A stretch of 14,940 nt of DNA from Phoronis ovalis (taxonomy: Eukaryota > Phoronida > Phoronidae): the NCBI GenBank assembly GCA_028565635.1, contig JAOXYB010029822.1, positions 1-14,940 of the forward strand, written 5' to 3'. Made by a program: the position numbers and the translations under genes. Positions 1 through 10,800 of the stretch are shown piece after piece (position 1 is the stretch's first letter; every line of letters begins with the position of its first letter). Below the pieces are notes generated by a model, which saw nothing but the letters and a program-made list of their open reading frames with translations, ran no database searches and was not told the origin of the DNA.

Positions 1-1660
1 ACATAGATGGCTTTACAACTAAAGAAACTACATCATATGATGGGCATCTGTCTGCACCTGCAGACCTCTTGTTGTATCATAAGCAACTGGCTGATATTAT
101 ACATGGAATATATATTGACCTTGCATAGGTAGTTTCAAGGCTCTAAGAATTGCTCTATGAATATAATATTAATTGAAACTAGAAAGTTTTTGCATTATTA
201 AGTAATTGTGTGAAATATTTAGAAGAAACATTAGAGATTTAAGGTGCCCTGGATTTAGTTTCATACAGCTGTTATGCTGCTTCATGCAAGGAGAGTACTG
301 ACCTTTTATTTATTATCAGTAGTGTATGTTGGCACAATTACAACTTTAAATACATAAATAACAAATTATTTTTGCTGTTCTTATAATGACTCCATAAAAT
401 ATCAGATAAGACACTGTTCAAACCTTGTTTGTTGTGTTGTTTTGGTTTTATATTCAAAGTTTGCTGTTTATTTGGAAACCCTGTTGCAAATTAGCTAATA
501 TTCTTTACAACAGCATCTTTTTTAGTTTTTGTGCCAAAAGTGGGTACTCAAATTGTGACTAAATATGCTATAGATTCACATAATACCAGACATCTCTTTA
601 TGATGGGTCAAAAGTGTAAAGCCACCACAAAGCACTTATGAACCCTCCTTGTTACTTAAGACTTTTAACTTGTGCTGTTTCTGGTATGCTTTACAGCTGC
701 AGTAACAAACTATCAATACTGGAATTTTAATCCTCCAATATCTTTTGATGATTGTTAATATTCATATTGAAACTTTTCTGCACCATCCTTGGAATTTTAT
801 ATTATTTATATTATAGGATTATTTCTAGTTTATTTACTGAATCAAATTTTGTCTACCAAAATGAGATTAAAATAATACCAGCTCTGAATGAGTTAACTAG
901 GTTGAGTGGGAAGCATGCACAGAAAATCAGATTTTTTATGTAAGGTTGGGGTGGGTACTGCATCTTCTGTGAAGTTACAGATCATATAAAGCATGCATTT
1001 CCATTCTTGATGGTGGACTAGGTTTCATTGAAGAAACAGAGTATTCATTTTATAACATGAGATTTTCAGGCAAGCCTAGTATTCAATATCTTGATTTTTA
1101 TAGTTTTCCTTAAAAATAACAATTTATTTACTGATAACTTTTGTTACATTTGCCAAATTTAAACAGCGCTTGAGAAGAATTATTAAAGTAGATTGATTTT
1201 ATACGCAAAAGCTGTTTTATCCCTCCTAACATCTAGTGATATAATTTTGAAATCTCAATTAATGTAATTGTTCATAGAATAATTTTATTCTTTGTCAGGT
1301 AATAGTAATTATTGGTTACTATTGCAGCAAAGTGTGTCCTTGTGGTATCATGGTATTTCTATTATATATTTTTACATAATGCAGAAGGTGTGCTGTAAAT
1401 CACAGTACCACAATGTCAATCAATCTTCTCTGCAATTAGATTTCCTCGTCAGTTTGTTATTCACAAAAATAGCTCTTCGTGTACAGTCAGTATTGATCAC
1501 ACTACTTGTTCTGTGGCAACAAGTTAATTTGTATATTTTCAGTAGTTTAACACAAGCTAATTAATATAAATATGTTTTCTTGGCATTTGTGGGGAAAAGG
1601 AGATACGTTACGATTAGAACATCAAATTGTAACTTTGTGTCCTCTTTATCTATCTTATAG
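1..1660 (+). other. Upstream intron sequence of Mbs; no exon found
   Basis: AT-rich sequence with short random open frames only (for example 752-943 and 1292-1564), which are rich in Leu, Ile, Phe and Tyr and match nothing. The exon at 1661 starts inside a codon, so at least one coding exon lies further upstream. The expected preceding ankyrin peptide (a TALHVAAAKGY-like helix) was looked for and not found here. Confidence 0.75.
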
Positions 1661-1805
1661 TATTGTGCTCCAAGCTGGTGTTGACATAGATGCGAAAGAC
1701 AATGATGGTTGGACCCCTTTGCATGCTGCTGCACACTGGGGGCAGGAAGAAGCATGCAAACTATTAGTTGAACATATGTGTGATATAGATGCAAAGAACA
1801 CCGGC
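1661..1805 (+). CDS. Mbs: Mbs exon: last ankyrin repeats
   Basis: This exon follows a TTATAG acceptor and ends before GTAAGT. The first base completes a codon from the unseen upstream exon, and 48 whole codons follow, ending in phase 0. It encodes IVLQAGVDIDAKD, then DGWTPLHAAAHWG, then QEEACKLLVEHMCDIDAKN. The TPLHAAAHWG core is the ankyrin-helix signature, and the whole exon aligns without gaps to a C-terminal ankyrin repeat of human MYPT1 (recalled as KDYDGWTPLHAAAHWGKEE). This part of the ankyrin domain helps form the platform that cradles PP1c. The reading frame is open upstream into the intron, but the acceptor and loss of similarity set the exon start. Confidence 0.93.
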
Positions 1806-4800
1806 GTAAGTTCAGTTCATATATGTAATGGCGAGCTCAGAGCGGCAGAAGCAAGCTCATTATGTAACATGTATGCATGTGCTGTGACCCTACAGAACCA
1901 CATACATACGATCCTTGGGCAGCCATCTTGGATTTTTTCAATAATGCTGAAAAACCATTTTTGCCCAGTTTATGTCAAAAAAGCTTAAAATTACTTCCAA
2001 GCATTTTTTTGCCTCACATAGAATAAAAAATAACAACTGGGACTAGTGTTTTGACAACCAACTAACACTTGCAGCAGAAAACCTACAGTATCTGATAAAT
2101 AACATGTTTGTTGCAACGGTTAGACACCTGGTGGCAATAAAAGATTATACTGCAAGTAAGAAGCTTGAACTATGTCTAACGTGGCAATAACTACATTCAG
2201 GTTCTAAAGCCTCAACATCGATAGATATTACAGATTTTGATCTCACCTTGAAGTTTCACCTGTTTCATATTAGCAATAATAGCAAGATGTTAGAAACTCA
2301 GCAAATAAAATGATGTGTTTTTGGTTAAAAATGTATTATATTCTTTGTAAAATTTTACTAATTTGTGAAGTTTTTACTTCCAAGTAGTACAGGTATTAAC
2401 ATATAAATCTGTCAGACCTCATTGTATCTGTTATGTTGTTTGTTTGTGAAGTAATCGTATAAATCTTGATGCCACAAAGCTGCAATTAGTTATAAAAAGT
2501 TCCATATAATGATGATATGTATGGCATCTGTCTCATTTAAGTATTTTATGGATATGGTCTTCTTCTTATTAGAAATTGTAGCTGCCTTAAGTGATTTCCT
2601 GGTAATTCTCCTTGTACTTTTGTTCTTTGTAATTTAAATTATTGATAATGTGGTTTAACTGATAATGTGTAATTTTACAGGGCCAGACATGTTTCGATGT
2701 CGCCGATGATGACCTTCTCAAACTGTTAGAGGAACTCAAAACAAAACAAGCAACAGTAAGTTATTAATGCTACTTTCACTTTTTGTTTGTGTCAAACAGT
2801 GTCAAGGACACTGACAGCAATCATATTTTGAACAGATATAGCAAAGGGATGGATTGTTGTCTTAAATTTGGCACACTGGTGTCAGTTAGATGCTTTAATC
2901 AAAGCTTACACATACTGAAGATAACTTGATGTACCACATATATGATCACATCTTCCATAGTTTGTGATTTTCGCAAGAATTGTAGCACTGAATTTCTTAG
3001 TACTCTTCTGCCACTCGAGTACTTTTGACACCAAGCTATAACTTTTTTTTGTTTTAGCTCCGTGAAAACAAAGCTGATATACCCATTGGTAATATTATTG
3101 AAACAAAGCATCCTATGAAAAGACGGTAAGTTTTTGTCAGCTTAGTGTTATTTCTGTCGCCTTAGAAACTTCTATCTCCAGAGCAAAAAGTATTAGCACC
3201 TTTCAGTTTGTCAGAACTTTCTCAACATCCACTGAATGCATGTATGCACTTGTGAAACCTTGTGTTCATTCCAGATCTAAGTCAGCTGTTGACAAAACCT
3301 CCAGTAAGATGGAAAGGAAAATTATGGGTGGTCTAGGGAAACATGACAGATATGCTAAGGATGATAACATCTTTATTGCACTAAAACCAAAGTACCTACA
3401 TATGAATGTATTTATGCAGTATTGTAATATGTGGTATTGTAGTTTATGTATCAGGGACACAAGATGTGTATAGCATGTGTTCTCATAATGTATTTTGGTT
3501 GGGCTCAAGTTAAATTTAAGGTTACTTCTATGCATGATATGGTAATGGGCCTGTTAAGTTCATCGTTGAGTTCTGTGTAAACTGCTACAGATTAAACACA
3601 TATATTAAAAGTAATTGCGCCTGAATTTTTGTAATTGCAAAATTGCGTTATTTTGGTCAATGAAGTGCCCAGTCTAGTATTAAATGAGAGTAACAGAAAA
3701 TTAATATATGGCTAGTGGAAATTTTAGGTTGATTTCTTAATTTGTAACAGTAATATCAATAAATATGTGAATGAAAATAGGATATATGAACTTAAGTAGT
3801 AAATCTGTTGCTTCTTAGGCAAACAAAGGGTACCATAACAGTCCACTTTATATATTTCTAATGTAATTACTAAAAGTGAAAATTTATTGATATTAGTATT
3901 ATAAATGAGGAAATGAAAAAAAATTGCCAGCTATGAATGTATAGTCAGTAGACAGTCTACATTTCTTTTCACTGGTTAGTTTAGCTCATACCTGTTTGCA
4001 CTATACAATTTGTTGAGTTTAAATTTTGTTTCTTTATGTTGGTGACAGGGAACAGAGGTGAGAGATGTACACAGATAAGTTTTGCATGTAGCAGGAGATC
4101 CTAGAATCTTAAAAACTGTTGCTTTATTTCTCTTGCAGCTCTACACATCATTTCATATTTCCGTCTACGTGGTGTCAACTGATAACCTCACATTACTTAT
4201 TATATGTTGATTGATGTGATTTTTAAACTACGCTTTCAGGTGCTGTTCTAGGCAATCAGCTAGAAACTGGTGTGTTTTGACAGCCAGTTTTTACTACATG
4301 AGTTTTTGCGCGTCCTTTGTTGCTTGTAGCATTTTGTAGCAACATTCTTAAATTGATATTGGGAATATTTTAACAAAGGTTCGGGGTGCAGTCACTAACA
4401 TGTTTTAAAAGAAACACTCGCTGAACTCTCGTCTTTCTTATTTTTTTGTCTTTTTTGTTCAAACATATATTTTAGTTGATGCGTGAATAAAATGCGATAA
4501 TTGTAGAATCGCAAGCCTTTGTATCTTATGGGCAAAAGTAGCCTATGTTTATTTTATGGACCCAGAGCTTTTGTGTAATATCCATCCATATAATTTTATT
4601 ACCGTCTGGCCATGTTGACAATTCAAAGTACACAACATGCTTGCTTTGCTTATGCATGTTTGCTGAAATGTGTTTTAGAAATCCTTTTATTTTTCTAAGA
4701 ACTAAGTGTCGATGTGTATTTAGATAATTTGGAACAACGGGTATTTTATAGGACGTCAATAACACGTATGAGTATGAATGAGAAGCAGCACGTCGTCCTA

Positions 4801-7800
4801 GGTGACGTCCAAGAAGAACGACAGAAAATGGAGGCATTAATCCATGGCAACATTGATGAAGACAAGGAAGAAAAGAAAACTAGTAGTGCAAGTTCTAGTA
4901 GCGAGGAAACTAGTTCTGACTCAGAAACAGGTGAGAAGAACATTGTGATTAAAACAGTTGTGTATGCTACTTTTGTGTTGAAAGATTTCATTGGACTCTG
5001 GTGTTCTTCACAAGTGATTGGTGGAATAATTTGAATAACTTTGATACATAAGAGAGCAGTGTACTTTTTCAATATATACAGTACCTTGAAACAATGAAGA
5101 TATGTACATGGAAATCAGTGGTATAGCTGTGGTATAAAATGGTTCATTTAATACACTATTGTCTTCTAGTTCTTTCTGGAGAATAGCTTGGTATTAGGTC
5201 TGCAATTCATATAAGTATTAGAATGAACTTGCATCCATATCTTTGTATAGAATTACTGTCATGTTTTATAGAAAAACAAAATGAAATTAACAAACAAGCC
5301 ACAGCCAAAGCAAATACTCAGGTAAGAAAGTAATTTATACCAGTTTCTAACAGAGCAATGGCTGAACGGCAATGCTCACCAAATGTGGTGTTTAATTGTA
5401 ATTAACTAATTACATAAGTATTGCCTGTTATATATGTACCATCTCTTTCTTAAATTTAGTTGAGCTGCCTGTCCTAACAAACATTTTACCCGAACTATCG
5501 GTCCTCATCAGTTTCCTCCCATAATGCACTTTTTCTGATTTTATTACTGATTTGCTACTTCAACCGCCTTTTCATGTACTCATGTAAATTTCCAGCCATG
5601 CTGAACTGTCCGTGTTACTGACAACTTGCATGTATTCAGAAATGAAAGTTCGAGTAAGAGGAATTTTGATGTGAAAACCAGAGGTGTCCAAATGAGGATT
5701 AACAGTTTGAGTCTCTGTCGGTTAGGCAGGCTTATTTTCTCATGCTATAATGAAAACTATTTAGCTCTGCCTATACAAGGTCTGTAAGTTGGTCAGTGAT
5801 TCTAAAAATAACAAACGTACAGATAAAATTGATTTTTTAGATACTTTCTGTTTAGAATTAAATGAATGGATAATTCAAAAGAAATGTCAATTTCTTAATT
5901 TGTTAGTATCATTTATTTAGGACAACGCTAAGACGACTGAGGAGGTAACACCGTCAATGATTGACGAAAAACAAGTAGAAGCACAAAAGAATGAACAAGA
6001 TAAACCCGCAATCAATGGTGATGTTTCGCAAGATATAAAAGGACCATTAGATAAAAATGTGGAAAAACCTCTAGAACAAAAGAATGAAACCGAAAAGACT
6101 CCTGATAAAACATTGGAGCAAGAGAATGAAAAAACTGATAATCCGCCATTAGTAAATAGAAATAGTCAGTCAAATATGTCCAGCAGTCATCCCACTGAAG
6201 AGGTTACAGTGAACCTAACAGAGGTTAAGAGTGTGCCCTCAGAAGTGAAGGACAATAAACCAGTTGTTGAAGAGATGAAATCGGATGTCAAAGAGGTTAA
6301 GACAGAAGAAAACAAAGAAGAGAAACAGGAAGCTAAAGACAACCAATCAAACGTATCAAACGTTGAACCTCAAGTTGAAACTGCGTCTGAGCGTAGACGC
6401 AGGAGGCGGCAACAGTTGCAGGATGAAGCTGCCAGGCTTGACAAGCAATATCAAGAGGAAAACAAGGAAAGAGGAAAGCGAGTCCTATCGAAGGAAGAAC
6501 AGAAGCAAAAAGAACCAGAAAAAGATACTGCTGAGGAGGTAGGCAACTATACATTAGATCAATTCATCATAAGATCCTTACTAATTAATGCAATAACCTC
6601 TCATCCATCCCATCACAGGGGCATGCTGTGATGAAAGATGGGTTTTATTTCGTAAATACTTATTGTCATAGTATAGTACTGATATCCGTTGATCTAACAT
6701 AATAACAAGGTAAGATTTCTGTTGTTTTTTTTTTTGGAAACATTTAGTTCTCAGACCAGAAACCTCTAACCCATACTAACTGTTGTATATTCTGGATTTG
6801 CTTGAAATACCTCTGCTGGCTGTTATAATTGTTTTTCATGTAACAATATGATTTGATTTTATAATTTAAGTTCCTATGTGTTGCGTTTGTACTCACTACT
6901 AATTTATTTTTCATAAATTTCATAATTTGGTTTTTCTCTGTGATATTTCTATAAAAAGAGAGATTAGAAATGTGACCTATTTGTTGGATGCATTCAATCA
7001 CTGCTCACTTTCTCAATTTTGAATACTGGTTCCTAAATGTGGGCATGTGATATGTATATGATGTATTAGAGTGTTGTAACTTTGTATGTCTTTGCTCTAC
7101 GGAGGTTGCTGGCTGCCTACATGACACCCTACTTTTATTAAAAACTTAGAATCAGATTATATTATGGATGAGAATGTATTGACACAATTTAATAAACAAA
7201 CTCATTGGACCTTTAGCAATAACTGAGTGTCACAGTAATCACTTTATATTGTGGGTTCGAAAAGGATATGTGTAACCCTGCCGATGAGACAAAACCTACA
7301 TTTTCGTTCGACTAATGTACTGTGTCAGTTGATGGTGTTTAATTTTAAAATGTCGAGTTTAGTCGTCAAGTTAATTAGTTAATTCATCAACAGTGTTCTC
7401 CACATACATAATTTTTGACGTGAAAAATATGAATAGTACTGTACAGTTAGTCTTATTGTGTGTAGAACACTGATCAAGTCGTGTACATAGGGTGTCATGA
7501 CTGGCAGATCCCTTATTGCTTGTTTGCTGTTTCTGCTTTTCATAAGGAACCTCCCATCTCCACTACTTCTGAACTACCGCTAAAGGAACCACTCCATCGC
7601 ACTGGAAGCTTACCAGCCAGGTTGAATAGTAACAAACAGGTCAGTACATCCATTTGTGGACTCGCTGTTATAATTCAAATATATCAATAACTATTTTAGC
7701 TCTTCCTATTGTATGTACAAGTAACACGAATTGCAGTATTGTTTTGCAACAGCTTTTGTTCATACCAATGGTATTTGAAAATAAATTTAGTGTACCACAG

Positions 7801-10800
7801 TCTCAATATGTACTAATAGGGTGGGTACAGATGTTTTCTGTATTATTCTGTACTGCATGTTGGAATTTCTTCCCTAAGCTGTAAAAATAAAGGACTGTTT
7901 AAATCATCTTCTCCATGAATTCAATTTGTTTGAAAACAAATAGTGCAGAACCTTTCTTATGCTTTTGCACTTTTGTTTATAAAACTGTAACTTTATAGAA
8001 GCCATGGCAAGAATTGAAAAAGAGATACTGGAATGAAAAGGTTTGCCATTTCTTGTCACAAAAATTATGTTTCCTTTGTTCTCATGACAAGTACAAACAT
8101 ATTTATTTTAAAAAACCTGTTTTGAAAAAACAGTTCCTATGTATATATACATTAAATGCATGACCTGATGACTGATTTGATTGTCCAGTAGTTACCATAT
8201 TAACTAAATACAGGCTGGATGTAGTTTTACTCAATTTGCAGTGGGTGTTTTATTACTAACTGTGAAAAGGTGCAGTCAAAGCTTTTCTGTGTCAAAAGGG
8301 ACCAAGTATTTTAACTCATTTCTAAAGTTTGCACTAACATGCAACTTAACAGGGTGCGTGTTAATTGCAAGCTGTAAAAAATAAACAGTCGAGGGGCCCC
8401 GTTGTTGGAAACATCAAAGTTTTGATTACGTACATAATTACTTATTTTATGGAAGCAAATTGCATTGTGAGAAAATAGTCGTAACTCCACAATTCATGTT
8501 CACAAAGTTAGCATACAATTTTAACTTTCCTACAACGGGTCCCAGATGCAGCTCACAGTTGTTTGTTGTCTGTTGATTTTCCGTCCTCAGAACTTAAGAA
8601 AAAGCTTTGTGTGCTCTTGTTTGCTTGTTTTGTTATGTGCATGCTTTTCTCACTACTATAGGCAAGCAGATCTAGACTAGAGTCAGACTCTAGCCCATCA
8701 TCTTGGAGAGCAGGCTTACGAAAAACAGGTAGTTCCAGTGCTGTCTCCGATGTACCATTAAGACGGATTGGTGAGGAGCAAGTTCAACGATCTGCCTCCA
8801 GTCCCAGACTAGCCCTCGATAATGATGTGAGTTGCGGTGATAATCTGCAGTAACCGGTACAAATTAGAGCCTGCACACACACCTAGTATTTCCTAAAGTA
8901 CTGTGTATAAGAATAACTGAGATCTGTATTAGTTAGAAACATGGCCACAACATTGATGTATCTACGTTGAGGTGGAAGGTTATGTGTGCCTGGTTTGCTG
9001 TTTAGAAATGTTAATAGCATGAGATTATTTGGATAGGGAAAAGCTCTGTGTGTTGGTTTTTTGCTACCTAACCTTTATAAGATTTAAACTTGAATCATTG
9101 AATTTGTAATTGTGTTGAATTCTCATAATAACTAGTAGTAGATACTAACCAGCCGACCTTTGTGTTGGTAGACTGGATGTTTGTTTTACCATTTGTGAGA
9201 CTGTGTTTGCATATGTTTCCTGTAGCCTTCTGATAGTTTCAGTACTCCTTACTAGAAGGATACTGTAACATTATTAGGGTTGGGTGCATTTTTTCCAATT
9301 ACTTATGCCGTTATGGGTTAAATTGACTGAAGCCAAAGCTAACAATGGCATGATGTATTGTAGATTCATGATCGTCCCTTACGTAGATCTTACATCAGTC
9401 CAGCCTCTTCCATACAAGAAGAAACCACAGTTGGCAATAGGTAAGGTGACTTTATTTGTTAAGATTGTAGCATCCACACTGTAATATGCGTGCATTGCCT
9501 TCACATAAAACAGTTAGTTTGCAGAGGGAGCTGTAAGAAAAATTCACGCACCCATTGTTTTTTATCCTATGATCACCACGATACGCCGTAAATAAGATTT
9601 TTGTAAAGGATAATTTGTTGCACACTAAAACGAACTTGTCTTATTGTATCGATATCTTTCAACATAAATGTATATAGGTATAGTTGCAATATATTTTAGT
9701 TTATGTTTTAGTTTTATGTTTAACAATGTTTTTATTGAACGAAAGCTGCACATATAAATTTTTCTAATAAGAACGCTTGCTTTTGTTTTCACTTCACTTG
9801 TTAATTGTGGGACATCTGTTCAGATAGTGTTTGTTTACTTATCTTGTGTTACTGAATCTTGTTTTCAAATTACCACAGTTGAATTGTTATTGTTGCTGAT
9901 ACAAAAGCTCGGGCGTGCTAGATCATGTTCATGTTTGAAATATTTACAAAGTTATTCTACACTTGAGTGTCCTTAGGTTTTGCATTGCAACATAATTGCA
10001 CCAGAATGTTCACTAACTTTAGGGCATTATTTCACGAATTCCCCCAAACTTATATACATGTTTCGGTCACTTACATTTGTCTCTAGTGAAACATGTATAG
10101 ATTATTAACATTTTATCTTTGCATGTTTGGCAATTTTTTTTTGTGTGGGGGGAAAAAATTATCATATGTTGTGGAATATGTATAAAGTATTTTGTGGTGA
10201 ATGCTGGGTTAGGGACTGCTCATTTTTATTATAAGCATATGTGTTTACTGTCGTCGGATTTAGGAAATATGGTTTTTGGTAACATCTTTGTGAAGTTCAG
10301 GCATGGGGCATTCAGATATATGTGTTTACTAACTAAAGCATGTGTGTTTTGCCATGTGCATGTTTTGTAGGAATACATATCCGTATACTCGTAACACTAC
10401 GTCTGCTGCTGCTCAGCAATCTGCTTATATTCCGTTATCTCGTAGACGTGAAGAACGGCAAAGAGCCAGAGAAAAAGCTGAGAATGAAGCCCAGAACACA
10501 TCCTCTGCCATGCCAGCATACAGAAGGTGAAGTTGTAGTAAAACAATATCTATCTACAATTTTAAATGCAAGCAATATGGAGCAACTGTTTACTATTCTC
10601 GTGAATCTTTACCTGTTTTGCTACACCTCAACATGACTTGTAATTTTTTTAAATAAGTTTTTTAATCACTATCAGATGTTGCAAAGTACATATGCAATGT
10701 ACATACGCAAAATCTAATATGAGCAGCTGGGCAAGCAAAAGAAATAGATAATGTAGGAGTTCTTAATCTTAATCTAATAATGACACAATAAACTCAGCAC

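Larger units (their letters stand above)
7640..8661 (+). other. Mbs intron (1022 nt) with candidate microexon and inverted repeat
   Basis: Starts GTCAGT, ends CTACTATAG. It contains the 42-nt candidate exon 7999-8040 and the inverted repeat 8394-8543. The open frames reported across 7654-7884 show no protein similarity. Confidence 0.72.

Noticed and set aside
752-1564. Open frames of 63 and 90 codons upstream of the first exon
   Set aside because: Composition is hydrophobic and AT-driven, with no family similarity, no suitable splice signals and no match to the expected ankyrin repeats.
1561-1794. Minus-strand 77-codon open frame over the ankyrin exon
   Set aside because: It is the reverse-complement shadow of a clearly conserved exon on the + strand.
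1830-1990. Transposable-element fragment suggested by locally higher GC
   Set aside because: No terminal repeats, target duplication or recognisable family sequence.
4230-4750. Internal promoter giving an Mbs form without ankyrin repeats, starting at the Met in RMSMNEK
   Set aside because: Slightly more CpG and a possible initiator are all that is seen; no TATA box or other convincing core elements, so it is not called.
4526-5072. Minus-strand open frames of 103 and 108 codons
   Set aside because: They overlap the acidic serine exon and its flanks; the Ser/Leu richness comes from the complement of GAA/AGT codons and shows no recognised protein.
6285-6554. Additional open frames inside the Lys/Glu-rich exon (both strands)
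   Set aside because: Low-complexity purine-rich coding sequence leaves other frames open; only the frame used by the neighbouring junctions gives a phase-consistent protein.
7240-7275. tRNA-like B box (GTGGGTTCGAAAAGG), possible tRNA or SINE
   Set aside because: No A box at the right distance, no cloverleaf stems and no poly-A tail or repeat boundary were found.
9284-9484. 66-codon open frame covering exon 9364-9440
   Set aside because: It uses a different register; the phase-matched frame gives RRSYISPASSIQEE, which fits both neighbouring exons.
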